The notes under the pieces: model-generated
What the model saw: only the letters and a program-made list of their open reading frames with translations
Database searches by the model: none
Told to the model about the DNA's origin: nothing
In this document: positions 33,543 to 42,467 of the stretch, piece by piece
How positions within the stretch are numbered: the stretch's first letter is position 1
Layout: each line of letters opens with the position of its first letter
Assembly (NCBI GenBank): GCA_028287235.1
Contig: JAQBQB010000027.1
Coordinates: 1 to 64,000 of the forward strand
DNA: 64,000 nucleotides
Direction of reading: 5' to 3'
Source: Gemmatimonadota bacterium
Lineage (GTDB): Bacteria; Gemmatimonadota; Gemmatimonadetes; Gemmatimonadales; Gemmatimonadaceae
Made by a program: the position numbers and the translations under genes

Positions 33543-34132
33543 ATGTATTTCCAGTTGCGCGGCTTTCCTTCGGCCATCCACTCCACCGCTTGTGTCACAC
33601 GCCGCATGCGCGTGTCCTCGCCCTTCGCGTCCGTGATCCATTCAATGTATTCGCGCTGCTGGCTCGGGCTGAACTTCTCGTAGCCCGCGAGCGCCTTCTT
33701 GTTCTTCTTGATCGCCGCGATGAAGTAGTCGGGCATCGCGAGCGCCTTCTTCGGCTTGGGCGTTCGCTTCGGGACGGTCGTGCCGGTCGCGTTGAGCTCG
33801 ACGGCCTTCTTGATGTAACCCACGAGCTTCTTTTTCGGCGGGAGATCGGCGACCGATCGCAGCTTCCCAAATTGTCCCGCCGTGCCCTCGACCCGGACGC
33901 CGTCCTCGAGAATCAGCGCGCCCTTCCAGAAGCTGACCGCCGCGTGCTCCTTGAACGCCCCCATCACCAACACGATGCCGTTGTGCATGAACGCCGGCGC
34001 GCTCCACTTGAGCGTTTCCTCACAGTCGGGGCACGCCTCGTGGACGGTCTCGCGAATCGTCGTGAGGATCGGCTTGGCGAAGTCGGGCGCCTTGGCGATG
34101 TAGGCGTCGACGCGTTTATCGGTCTTGGGCAT
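33539..34132 (-). CDS. YdeI/DUF1801-like protein with OmpD-associated tail
   Basis: From ATG 34132 (MPKTDKRVDAYIAKAPDFAK) the protein has 197 aa. Residues ~6-115 have the DUF1801/YdhG fold pattern (ETLKWSAPAFMHNGIVLVMGAFKEHAAVSFWKG). The C-terminal part PDYFIAAIKKNKKALAGYEKFSPSQQREYIEWITDAKGEDTR has the bacteriocin-protection (YdeI) motif F...S.SQ..EY..WI..AK...TR. The extended frame reaching 35158 is antisense to the M13 gene and was rejected. YdeI-family proteins are linked to stress responses in enterobacteria; the role here is unclear. It is read away from the M13 peptidase gene. Confidence 0.8.
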   Translation of the reverse strand: MPKTDKRVDAYIAKAPDFAKPILTTIRETVHEACPDCEETLKWSAPAFMHNGIVLVMGAFKEHAAVSFWKGALILEDGVRVEGTAGQFGKLRSVADLPPKKKLVGYIKKAVELNATGTTVPKRTPKPKKALAMPDYFIAAIKKNKKALAGYEKFSPSQQREYIEWITDAKGEDTRMRRVTQAVEWMAEGKPRNWKYM

Positions 34133-34152
34133 CGGTCGTGACGAAGGGTGGG

Positions 34153-36216
34153 TTACCAGATGTGTGGAATCAGCGCCGCGCTGCGCACCATCGGATCGCC
34201 GGGCTTGCACCCGAACGCCGCCGCGAAGCTCGGCATGTTCGACAGCGGGCCGTTCGTGCGCCAGCGCTCGGGCGCGTGCTCGTCCACCGTCACGCGATTG
34301 CGCAAAGCCTCCGGGCGCGAGTGGCCGCGCCAACTCTGCGCGTAGCCGAGGAAGAAGCGCTGCTCCGGCGTGAATCCGTCGATGAGGCCCGGCCGTCCAT
34401 TGCGTTTGAGCGCGCGCTGCAAGGCATCGTACGCCGTGAGCAGGCCGCCGTAGTCCGCGATGTTCTCGCCGAGCGTGAGCTTGCCGTTCACGTGGAAGGT
34501 GTCGACCTGGATGAAGCCGTTGAACTGGTCGACGACCTTCTGCGTCTCGCGCGCGAACTGCGTCGAGTCGTTGGGCGTCCACCAGTCGCGGAGATTGCCT
34601 TTCGCGTCGAAGTGCCGGCCCTGGTCGTCGAAGCCATGGGTGAGCTCGTGCCCCGCCCAACTGCCGCCCAACGATCCGTAGTTCGCGGCGTCGTCGGCTT
34701 TCGCGTCGAAGGTCTGCGGCGCGAGCGCGCCCGACGGAAAGACCATCTCGTTCTTCGCCGGGTTGTAGTAGGCGTTCACCGTGGGCACGGTCATCTCCCA
34801 CTCGGTGAGATCGACGTTCGTGCCGGGGCGGTTCACCGTACGCTTCCACTCGAACTCGTTGGCGCGGGCGAGATTCAGCACGAACGGCCCCTCGACGGTC
34901 TCCAGCTTGGAGTAGTCGCGCCACTTGTCGGGGTAGCCCACCTTCTCGCCCATGAGCGCGAGCTTGTTCATGGCCTGCTTCTTGGTCGCCGCCGACATCC
35001 AGTCGAGCGCCTGCACACGCTGGCCGAACGACGCGCGGATGTCGTCGATCAGCGCCTTGGCCCGGGCCCGCGCCGAAGGCGGGAAGGTCTTGGCGACGTA
35101 CGCCTGGCCGAGCGCTTCGCCGATCGTGCCGTCGGTCACCTGGAGGCAGCGCTTCCATCGCGGCAGCAGCGCCTTCGCTCCGGAGAAGCGCGAGGTGAAC
35201 TTGAAGTTCTCGTCGACGAACGGCGTGCTCAACCAGGGCGACGCTTCGGACAGCGCGTGATACCGAAGGTACGCCCGCCAGTCGGCGACGGGCGTCTTTA
35301 CGATCAACTCATTCAACTTCTTGAAATATACCGGCTCCGCGACGTTGAGCTTCTGGAACGGCGCCGTGACGCCGACGTCGTGGAAGTAGGCCGTCCAGTC
35401 GATGTCGGGCGCGGTGGCGTGGAGCTGGGCGAGCGTCATCTGGTGGTCGATCGCCGACGGATCGCGCCGGGCCACGCGCTCGAGCGACGACTTCGCCAGC
35501 TCCGTCTCGAGGGCCAGCACTCTGCCCGCCTCGGCGTTCGCCTGCGCGGCGTTCTCGCCGGCGAGCGTGAGCATCTTCGCGATGTGGTCGACGTAGGCTT
35601 TGCGCAGAGAGTCGGACGACGCGTCGGGCTTCGTGTAGTAGTCGCGATCGGGCAGTCCGAGGCCGCCGCGATCGACGCCGGCGAGATAGTGCACCGCGTC
35701 GTGGATGTTGACGTCGGCGCCGTAGTTGAACGCCACCGTCGCACCCGAGGTCTCCAGCTTGGCGATCTCCTTCAGCAGCGACGCCTTCGAGCTCACGGCG
35801 TCGATGTCCGCGAGCGTCGGCGCGAGCGGCGCGAGGCCGGCCCGCTCCGTGCCCGCCGAATCCATGCACGACGCGTAGAAGGTGCCGAGCTTCCGCGCGG
35901 TGCTCTGCGCCGGGAGCTTGGAGCGCTGTGCCATCGCGTCGTCGAGGACCGACCGCACGACGAGCTGATTGCGGTCGTTCATGTCGCGTCCCACACCCGA
36001 CGACGGGTAGGCGGCGGGAATGGTGTCGTGCATGAGCCAGCCGCCGTTGGCGAACTGGAAGAAGTCGACACAGGCCTTCGCCGAGCGATCGATGTAGCCG
36101 GCGTCGACCACCTTGAGGGGCGGAAGGGACGACGCGTCTGCCTTCTGGGCGACGGCGCGCCGGGCTGATGCGAGCACGCACAGGGCAACGAGCGACGAGC
36201 GAATGCTGGGTCTCAT
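34153..36216 (-). CDS. Secreted M13-family (neprilysin/PepO-like) zinc endopeptidase
   Basis: Starting at 36216 (MRPSIRSSLVALCVLASARRAVAQ) the protein has ~687 aa with a signal peptide. It has the M13 architecture: an N-terminal helical domain beginning DRSAKACVDFFQFANGGWL, and a C-terminal catalytic domain with HELTHGFDDQGRHFD, in which HELTH is the HExxH zinc site, followed by the ENIADYGG zinc-ligand glutamate. The NAYYNPAKNEMVFPSGAL substrate-binding stretch and the C-terminal CKPGDPMV motif are also present. The start was chosen because it gives a proper signal peptide. It is divergent from the M1 peptidase at 36370, so both may share a control region. Confidence 0.92.
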   Translation of the reverse strand: MRPSIRSSLVALCVLASARRAVAQKADASSLPPLKVVDAGYIDRSAKACVDFFQFANGGWLMHDTIPAAYPSSGVGRDMNDRNQLVVRSVLDDAMAQRSKLPAQSTARKLGTFYASCMDSAGTERAGLAPLAPTLADIDAVSSKASLLKEIAKLETSGATVAFNYGADVNIHDAVHYLAGVDRGGLGLPDRDYYTKPDASSDSLRKAYVDHIAKMLTLAGENAAQANAEAGRVLALETELAKSSLERVARRDPSAIDHQMTLAQLHATAPDIDWTAYFHDVGVTAPFQKLNVAEPVYFKKLNELIVKTPVADWRAYLRYHALSEASPWLSTPFVDENFKFTSRFSGAKALLPRWKRCLQVTDGTIGEALGQAYVAKTFPPSARARAKALIDDIRASFGQRVQALDWMSAATKKQAMNKLALMGEKVGYPDKWRDYSKLETVEGPFVLNLARANEFEWKRTVNRPGTNVDLTEWEMTVPTVNAYYNPAKNEMVFPSGALAPQTFDAKADDAANYGSLGGSWAGHELTHGFDDQGRHFDAKGNLRDWWTPNDSTQFARETQKVVDQFNGFIQVDTFHVNGKLTLGENIADYGGLLTAYDALQRALKRNGRPGLIDGFTPEQRFFLGYAQSWRGHSRPEALRNRVTVDEHAPERWRTNGPLSNMPSFAAAFGCKPGDPMVRSAALIPHIW

Positions 36217-36369
36217 GATGGGTCCTAGAGCGTGGATGGCGCGTCGTGGCCGGGACATGCCCAACAATTTGAGTCCGGAGCGTCGCGCACGCCACACCGA
36301 TAGCATTCGTATATGGACGCGGGCGCTGGGGTCTCGCACCCTCGCCGGGTACCGCGATAGCTTCTAAAG

Positions 36370-38010
36370 ATGCGCCGACTCCTCGCCATGTTCGCCCTGC
36401 TCCTCCCCGCCGCGGCCACTGCCCAACGCGCGCCCGCGGTGTTCACGCACGCCGACACGCTACGCGGCAGCAACGGGCCGGGCCGCTCGTGGTGGGACGC
36501 CGCGTTCTACGACCTGCACGTCGCCGTCATGCCGGCCGACAGCAGTATCCGCGGCTGGAACGCGATCACCTACCGGGTGCTCGTGCCGGCCACGGAGATG
36601 CAGATCGACCTCCAGACTCCGCTCGAAGTGGACAGCATGGTGCAGGACGCGAAGCGTCTCACCTACCGCCGCGACGGCGACGCATTCTTCGTGTCGCTCA
36701 TCTCCCCGCAGCGGCCGGCCGCGCGGAAGAAGATCACCGTCTACTACCACGGCCAGCCCAAGGCGGCGAAGCGTCCGCCCTGGGACGGAGGCTTCATCTG
36801 GCAGCACGACAGCCTCGGCAACCTCTGGGTCGCGACGGCGAACGAAGGGCTGGGCGCCAGCGTCTGGTGGCCGAACAAGGACATTCCCAGCGACGAGCCC
36901 GATAGCCAGCGCGTCGCCATCACGGTGCCCAACCCGATGATCGACGTGTCGAACGGCCGCCTGCGCAATACGACGACGAACGGCGACGGTACCACGACCT
37001 ACGAGTGGTTCGTGTTGGAGCCGATCAACAACTACAGCATCGAAGTGAACGCCGGACAATACGCGCATTTCGGCGACATCTACAACGGCGAGCGCGGCAA
37101 GCTGACGATGGACTTCTGGCCGCTCGCCTACCATCTCGACACGGCGAAGGTGCAATTCCAGCAGGCGAAGCCGATGATGAAGTGCTTCGAGCACTGGTTC
37201 GGGCCGTACCCCTGGTACAAGGACGGCTACAAGCTCATCGAGGCGCCGCACCTGGGCATGGAGCACCAGAGCGGCGTGGCATACGGCAACAAGTACAAGA
37301 ACGGCTACTCGGGACGCGACCTCTCCGGCACCGGCTGGGGAATGAAGTGGGACTTCATCATCGTGCACGAGAGCGCGCACGAGTGGTGGGGAAACAGCGT
37401 CACGGCCGCGGACCAGGCCGACATGTGGATCCACGAGAGCTTCGCGAACTACGCTGAAGGTCTCTACGCGGAATGCCGCGACGGCAAGCAGGCGGGCGCC
37501 GAGTACATCATCGGGAGCCGGCGGAACATCAAGAACGACGCGCCGATCATCGCGCCGTACGGGGTGAACGCCGAGGGCTCGGGCGACATGTACTACAAGG
37601 GCGGGAGCATGCTGCACATGCTCCGCCAGATCATCGACGACGACGAGAAGTGGCGCGGCATCCTGCGCGGCATCCAGTCCACCTACCGGCACCAGACGGT
37701 GACGACGCCGCAGATCGAGACGTACATCGACACGCACGCCGGGATCGACTTCAGCAAGGTCTTCCGGCAGTATCTGACGACGACGCAAATACCAGTACTG
37801 GAATACAAGAGCGCGAATGGCCATACGGCGTACCGCTGGACGAACGTCGTTCCGGGGTTCGCGATGCCGGTGAAGGTATTCGCCGGCGGCGTCACCACCT
37901 CGTCCTGGCTCCGGCCGACCGAGGCGTGGAAGACGATGTCCGGACCGTTCGTGCCCCTCGAGATCGATCCAAACTTCTACGTCACGGCCAAAGACGTGAC
38001 CACACCATGA
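36370..38010 (+). CDS. Secreted M1-family zinc aminopeptidase
   Basis: The protein has 546 aa and opens with a signal peptide (RRLLAMFALLLPAAATAQR). The M1 zinc site is IVHESAHEWWGNSVTAAD with His333, Glu334 and His337, and the third ligand lies in WIHESFANYAEG about 20 residues later. The beta-rich N-terminal domain (AFYDLHVAVMPADSSIRGWN) and an exopeptidase motif-like GMEHQSGVAYGN, equivalent to the GAMEN loop, are visible. It acts on N-terminal residues of peptides, probably in the periplasm. The stop overlaps the start of the following gene by four bases, so they are likely co-transcribed. Confidence 0.92.
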   Translation: MRRLLAMFALLLPAAATAQRAPAVFTHADTLRGSNGPGRSWWDAAFYDLHVAVMPADSSIRGWNAITYRVLVPATEMQIDLQTPLEVDSMVQDAKRLTYRRDGDAFFVSLISPQRPAARKKITVYYHGQPKAAKRPPWDGGFIWQHDSLGNLWVATANEGLGASVWWPNKDIPSDEPDSQRVAITVPNPMIDVSNGRLRNTTTNGDGTTTYEWFVLEPINNYSIEVNAGQYAHFGDIYNGERGKLTMDFWPLAYHLDTAKVQFQQAKPMMKCFEHWFGPYPWYKDGYKLIEAPHLGMEHQSGVAYGNKYKNGYSGRDLSGTGWGMKWDFIIVHESAHEWWGNSVTAADQADMWIHESFANYAEGLYAECRDGKQAGAEYIIGSRRNIKNDAPIIAPYGVNAEGSGDMYYKGGSMLHMLRQIIDDDEKWRGILRGIQSTYRHQTVTTPQIETYIDTHAGIDFSKVFRQYLTTTQIPVLEYKSANGHTAYRWTNVVPGFAMPVKVFAGGVTTSSWLRPTEAWKTMSGPFVPLEIDPNFYVTAKDVTTP

Positions 38011-39041
38011 TGCTCCGGCGCCTCGGCTGCGCCGCCGCGCTCTCGCTCTTCGCCGCACGGCCGGCCGCCGCGCAGAAGCTCGAGGTGCTCTGGTATTCGG
38101 TGGCCGGCGAGGAGAGCGTGCAGAGCTTTCTCGCGCACGCCGGCCAGATCTCGATCGTCTCGCCGCAAGTGTTCGCCTTCGATCGCAACGGCGCCATCCA
38201 CGGCAAGGTCGATCCGCGCATGGTCGCGCGCGCGCACGAGGCGGGCGTGAAGCTCGTGCCGCTGGTGATGAATCCCGGCTTCGACCAGCCGATGATGCAC
38301 AGAATCCTCACGGTGGCAAACGTCCGGCAACGGGCGATCAGGAATCTCGCCGCGCTGTGCCGCGACAATCACTTCGACGGCATTCAGTTCGACGTCGAGA
38401 ACGTGCACGTGAAGGATCGCGACCGGCTCACGAGCTTCATGCGCGAGTCGGCGGTGGCGCTGCACGCGGTGAGCTGCACCGTATCCGCCGCCGTCGTGCC
38501 CCGCACGAGCGACACGCCCGGCGCGTCGAGCTATGACCGTTGGATCTTCGACAACTGGCGCGGCGTGTACGACTACAAGGCGCTCGCCGAGTCGCTCGAC
38601 TTCATCTCGTACATGACGTACGCACAGCACACCGGCGGCACGACGCCCGGCCCGGTGGCGGGCTACACCTGGATGCAGGCGTCGCTCACCTACGTGCTGT
38701 CGCTCGGCGTGCCGCCGGAGAAGATCTCACTCGGCATTCCGTCCTACTCCGACTGGTGGTATCCGACCTACGACGCCAAGGCGGGCGCGCGCGTACGCGG
38801 CACGGACATCGGATTCGCCAAGGTCACGTCGCTCGTCGCCCAGGCCGGCGTGACTCCGACTTGGGACGACCGCGAAAAGGCCGCGTACGCATACTGGCCG
38901 GTGGACGACGTCTATCGGTGGGCGTGGATCGAGAACGCTCGCGCGTTCGCGGCGAAGGTCGCGTTGGTGCACGAGCACAAGCTGCGCGGGTATTCCGTGT
39001 GGGTGCTTGGGCTCGAGGATCCGAGCGTATGGGCCAGGTAG
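38007..39041 (+). CDS. GH18-like secreted glycosidase
   Basis: ATG at 38007 overlaps the TGA of the M1 gene (ATGA). The protein has 344 aa, with a signal peptide (RRLGCAAALSLFAARPAAAQK). The GH18 motif DGIQFDVEN places the catalytic glutamate at 131, preceded by aspartates as required for DxxDxDxE. Other GH18 features are VLWYSVAGEESV as strand 1, SLDFISYMTYAQH as strand 6, and a C-terminal GYSVWVLGLEDPS. These enzymes cleave chitin- or peptidoglycan-type beta-glycans; the substrate here is not determined, and some such proteins (spore/lytic types) act on cell walls. Confidence 0.85.
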   Translation: MMLRRLGCAAALSLFAARPAAAQKLEVLWYSVAGEESVQSFLAHAGQISIVSPQVFAFDRNGAIHGKVDPRMVARAHEAGVKLVPLVMNPGFDQPMMHRILTVANVRQRAIRNLAALCRDNHFDGIQFDVENVHVKDRDRLTSFMRESAVALHAVSCTVSAAVVPRTSDTPGASSYDRWIFDNWRGVYDYKALAESLDFISYMTYAQHTGGTTPGPVAGYTWMQASLTYVLSLGVPPEKISLGIPSYSDWWYPTYDAKAGARVRGTDIGFAKVTSLVAQAGVTPTWDDREKAAYAYWPVDDVYRWAWIENARAFAAKVALVHEHKLRGYSVWVLGLEDPSVWAR

Positions 39042-39066
39042 CGCGGTTCAATCGTTTCGAGAGCCG

Positions 39067-39987
39067 TCAACTCTGAGGGACGATGCCGGTGAGCGACTCG
39101 ATCTCCTCGTCGCTCAGCTCCAACTCGGCCGCGCGCACATTCTCCTCCAGGTGCGCCACCTTGGACGTTCCCGGAATGACGAGCATCGCCGGCGATCGCG
39201 CGAGCAGCCACGCAAGCGCCACTTGCATCGGGTTGGCTCCGTGCCGCTTCGCGATCGCCTCGATGCGGCGCGCGGTGATCGCCGCCTGGTCGGCGTCCTC
39301 GAGCTTGCCGGCGACGAGCGGGAACCAAGGAATGAACGCGAGTCCCTCGGCGGCGCAGTAGTCGACCTCGGCATCCCACTCACGGTCGACGATGTTGTAC
39401 CGGTTCTGCACGGATACGATCGGCACCACCTTGCGCGCCGCGTTGATCTGCTCGGTGTCGGCCTCCGACAATCCGACGTTCCGCACCTTTCCTTCGCGAA
39501 TGAAGTCGGCGAGCACGCCGAACTGTTCGCCCTGCGGCACTTTGTCGTCGATCCGATGCAGCTGCCACAGATCGATGCGCTCCAGCTTGAGGCGCTTCAG
39601 ACTTCCGTCGAGCGCCTTGCGTAGATACTCCGGCCGGCCGTTCGGCGTCCACTTGTCCGGGCCCGGACGCTCCAACCCACCCTTTGTCGCGATCACCAGC
39701 CCCGACGGATATGGATGCAGCGCCTCGGCGATGATCTCCTCGGAGACGTGCGGCCCATATGAGTCCGCCGTGTCGATGAAGTCCACGCCCAGCTCGACGG
39801 CGCGGCGCAACACGCGAATAGCTTCGGCGCGATCCGCCGGCGGTCCCCAGATTCCCGGCCCGGTGATGCGCATGGATCCATAGCCCATGCGATTGACCCG
39901 CAGGTCGCCACCGATGGCGATCGTGCCAGCTTGCGCGGCCGGTTTCGGCGAGCTTTCGCGCGCCGGCGCGCTATTGTTTGCAGTCAT
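39067..39987 (-). CDS. Aldo/keto reductase
   Basis: From ATG 39987 (MTANNSAPARESSPKPAAQAG) the protein has ~306 aa. The catalytic tetrad is visible: Asp and Tyr in DFIDTADSYG, Lys in LVIATKGGL, and His in DLWQLHRID. NADPH-binding residues are expected in WFPLVAGKLED and the IPGTSK segment near the C-terminus, both present. The subgroup resembles YdjG/Tas-type oxidoreductases. The substrate is an unknown aldehyde or ketone. The long frame reaching 41211 is antisense to the next gene and is not used. Confidence 0.9.
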   Translation of the reverse strand: MTANNSAPARESSPKPAAQAGTIAIGGDLRVNRMGYGSMRITGPGIWGPPADRAEAIRVLRRAVELGVDFIDTADSYGPHVSEEIIAEALHPYPSGLVIATKGGLERPGPDKWTPNGRPEYLRKALDGSLKRLKLERIDLWQLHRIDDKVPQGEQFGVLADFIREGKVRNVGLSEADTEQINAARKVVPIVSVQNRYNIVDREWDAEVDYCAAEGLAFIPWFPLVAGKLEDADQAAITARRIEAIAKRHGANPMQVALAWLLARSPAMLVIPGTSKVAHLEENVRAAELELSDEEIESLTGIVPQS

Positions 39988-40053
39988 GTGTCCTCTGTCC
40001 TCTCGACAACGTGAACGCGAGACGCGTGCAAGAACCATCCCTTCCGAAAGATC

Positions 40054-40884
40054 ATGACTGATGCAATCGCGGCCGCCGACCGCGACTACGTCCTCGGCAC
40101 GCACGACGACGAGATCGCGCGACTCGGCCTCCAACACACCGTGTGGCGCCCGCGCGCACTCGGCGCGTGGCAGCGCGCAGGGTTCAACGTAGGGCAGACG
40201 ATCATCGACGTCGGCTCCGGCCCTGGCTACGCGACGCTCGACCTCGCCGAGCTGGTGGGCGCGGGCGGTCGCGTGATCGCCGTCGATCGTTCGCGGCGCT
40301 TTCTCGACACCCTCGAGGCCGGCCGCCGCGCGCGCGGCATCGACAACGTCACCGTGGTCGAGTCGGATCTGGACGACGCAACGTTCGACGCGTCCGTCGC
40401 GAACGGCGCGTGGTGCCGCTGGGTGCTGGCGTTCGTGCAGCGCCCGCGCGATCTCCTCGCGCGCATCGCCGGCGCGCTCAAGCCCGGCGGCGTCTTCGTG
40501 TCGCACGAGTACTTCGAGTATGCATCGTGGCGGGCCGTCCCTCGCTCGCCGCTGTTCGAGGAGTTCGTGAGCGCGACGATCGCCAACTGGCGCGCGAGCG
40601 GCGGCGAGCCCGACATTGGCCTCGAGGTGCCGCGCTGGCTCGAGGAGCTCGGCTTCGAGATCGAGTCGACGCGCACGCTGATCGACGTGATCTCCCCGCG
40701 CGACTACATGTGGCAGTGGCCCAAGTCGTTCATGGAAATTGGGCTCAAGCGGCTCGTGACGCTCGGCGCGATCGAGGTGGGGAAAGCGCGCATTATCGAG
40801 GAGGAGCTCGAGCGCGTCGGCAACTCTCCGGACATGCGGATGATCACGCCCGGCGTGCTCGAGGTGATTGCGCGGAAGCGGTAG
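40054..40884 (+). CDS. Class I SAM-dependent methyltransferase
   Basis: The protein has 276 aa. SAM-binding motif I is TIIDVGSGPGYATLD (about residues 50-64), followed by GGRVIAVDRSRRFLDTL (motif II acidic residue), DNVTVVESDLDDATFD (motif III), and a post-motif FVQRPRDLLARIAGALKPGGVFVSHEYF. It is divergent from the aldo/keto reductase. The substrate cannot be read from the sequence; methylation of a small molecule is most likely from the fold. Confidence 0.9.
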   Translation: MTDAIAAADRDYVLGTHDDEIARLGLQHTVWRPRALGAWQRAGFNVGQTIIDVGSGPGYATLDLAELVGAGGRVIAVDRSRRFLDTLEAGRRARGIDNVTVVESDLDDATFDASVANGAWCRWVLAFVQRPRDLLARIAGALKPGGVFVSHEYFEYASWRAVPRSPLFEEFVSATIANWRASGGEPDIGLEVPRWLEELGFEIESTRTLIDVISPRDYMWQWPKSFMEIGLKRLVTLGAIEVGKARIIEEELERVGNSPDMRMITPGVLEVIARKR

Positions 40885-40886
40885 CG

Positions 40887-42428
40887 CTACGCCGGCGGCA
40901 CCGCGTCCAGCATCTGCTGCAGGTCGCGCGCTCGCTTCGCCGACTGATCGGCGAAACACTGCGCCCTGTCGCGCGCCCAGAGCGCTCCGCTTCCAACCGT
41001 ATGACACGCCTGATCTCGGTCGTCGAGCCAGCGCCGCTGCGTGGAGCGCAAGCGTTCGACGGCATCCGGATCCGGGTCGTCGCCCGTCACGTTCGCCTGA
41101 CGGCGCATCGCGGCGATGAGCCGCTGATACACGCCGTTCAACTCGGCGTCGTTCCGGTCGATCGAATTCGAGAGACAGCGCCGCTGATCCGAGGCGCTCG
41201 GCGAGCTGCACACGTCGGCCGGCGCGCTGGCCGCGACGCTGGTGTCGATGCGCGTGCTGTCCGCCGGAATCGGCATCGTGAGCACGGGCGCGGTGCGCGG
41301 CGGCTCGTGACGGCGAGTTTCGGGAGGTGTGAATCCGGAGCGCACGGCCGGCGCTCGCATCGTGGTCTCCGGAACGACCGGCACCGGGATCGGGACAGGT
41401 GTGGGAGTCACGACGGTCGGCTGCTGCGCAATCGGCGCCGGGATCACCGCCGGCGGGATCGACGTGTCGGGCTGTCCGCGCATTGCCACATCGCCAGCCG
41501 CCTCGCCCGCCGGCGCGACGCGGTCGCTATTCGCCGTGCGGTCGACGACTGCTTTGTCGCGTCTGCTCATGAAGAACAGCGCGACGATGACCGCCAACGC
41601 GCCCACGGCGACGGCCGTCGCCAGACGCGCGTTGAAGCTCCACTTCGGTTTCACGGCGACCACCGCGCCGCGCGACGAGCTCACCGCCTCGGAGTAGAGC
41701 GGAGTCGGCTCGGCGAGCGTGCCGCCGAGCATGGCGATGTACGCGCCGACGTCGCGCGGCGCGTTGCGGTCGCAGCGCACGAGCGCCTCCGTTTCCGCAA
41801 CGACCGCCGGCGAGAGCTCGGGGCGAAGCATGGCGAGCGAGGTCGTCGCCATCGTATCGATGCGCTGCCCCGACAGCATCTCCCAACCAAGCCGTCCGAT
41901 GGTGCGCGCATCTTCACACGGGTCGATGCTCGACGCCGCAGGCGCCGGCTCGAGCGACAGCAGCACGCGGCCGCTGCCCTGCTGGAAGATCAAGCTGTCT
42001 TGCGCGACCTCACGGTTCGCGATGCCGTTGGAGCGCGCCCAGTCGAGCGCGGCGCGCACCTGGCCCAGCGTGCCCGCCACCCGCGGAAGAGGCACCGGAC
42101 CCACGGCGCTGAGCAACTGGTCGAGCGTCGAGCCGCGCACTCGCGCGCGCGCCACGGCGAACACGCCGTCGCCGAGCCAGCGTCCTTCGATGACGGGAAT
42201 GACGTTGGGATGCCGCGACGTCTTGAGCCGCGCAACGTCGCCGGCGAAGCTCGACAGCGACTGTTTGTCGCCGGTGGCCGCGCGAAACACCGTGATGGTG
42301 ACGTCGCGATTCAGCTCCAGATGCCGCGCGAGATACGTGCGCGAATCGGGCGTGCGATGCAGCTCGGTGAGGATCTGATAATCCTTGTCGAGCTTGCTGA
42401 GATCGGCGGTGAAATCATCTGTGGGCAT
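40887..42428 (-). CDS. Pseudokinase-membrane protein with LprI-like domain
   Basis: From ATG 42428 (MPTDDFTADLSKLD) the protein has ~513 aa. Residues ~15-260 have a eukaryotic-type kinase fold pattern (YQILTELHRTPDSRTYLARHLEL, then HPNVIPVIEGRWLGDGVFAV), but the catalytic HRDxxxxN is replaced by NREVAQDSLIF and the DFG motif is absent, so it should be inactive. A transmembrane helix follows (TAVAVGALAVIVALFFMS). The extracytoplasmic part is Pro-rich and ends in an LprI/DUF1311-type domain: CSSPSASDQRRCLSNSIDRN, LNGVYQRLIAAM, RRWLDDRDQAC. LprI homologues inhibit lysozyme in other bacteria. This combination is not one I know. It is convergent with the methyltransferase gene. Confidence 0.75.
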   Translation of the reverse strand: MPTDDFTADLSKLDKDYQILTELHRTPDSRTYLARHLELNRDVTITVFRAATGDKQSLSSFAGDVARLKTSRHPNVIPVIEGRWLGDGVFAVARARVRGSTLDQLLSAVGPVPLPRVAGTLGQVRAALDWARSNGIANREVAQDSLIFQQGSGRVLLSLEPAPAASSIDPCEDARTIGRLGWEMLSGQRIDTMATTSLAMLRPELSPAVVAETEALVRCDRNAPRDVGAYIAMLGGTLAEPTPLYSEAVSSSRGAVVAVKPKWSFNARLATAVAVGALAVIVALFFMSRRDKAVVDRTANSDRVAPAGEAAGDVAMRGQPDTSIPPAVIPAPIAQQPTVVTPTPVPIPVPVVPETTMRAPAVRSGFTPPETRRHEPPRTAPVLTMPIPADSTRIDTSVAASAPADVCSSPSASDQRRCLSNSIDRNDAELNGVYQRLIAAMRRQANVTGDDPDPDAVERLRSTQRRWLDDRDQACHTVGSGALWARDRAQCFADQSAKRARDLQQMLDAVPPA

Positions 42429-42467
42429 GCCGCATTGATGTGCGCGAAACATGCCCACAGATCCAGC

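Noticed and set aside
33539-35158. A 539-aa fusion protein containing the YdeI-like domain
   Set aside because: The first ~340 codons are antisense to the M13 gene; the real start is the ATG at 34132.
34138-36168. A 676-codon plus-strand frame
   Set aside because: It is antisense to the M13 peptidase, which has intact zinc motifs; the frame has no domain pattern.
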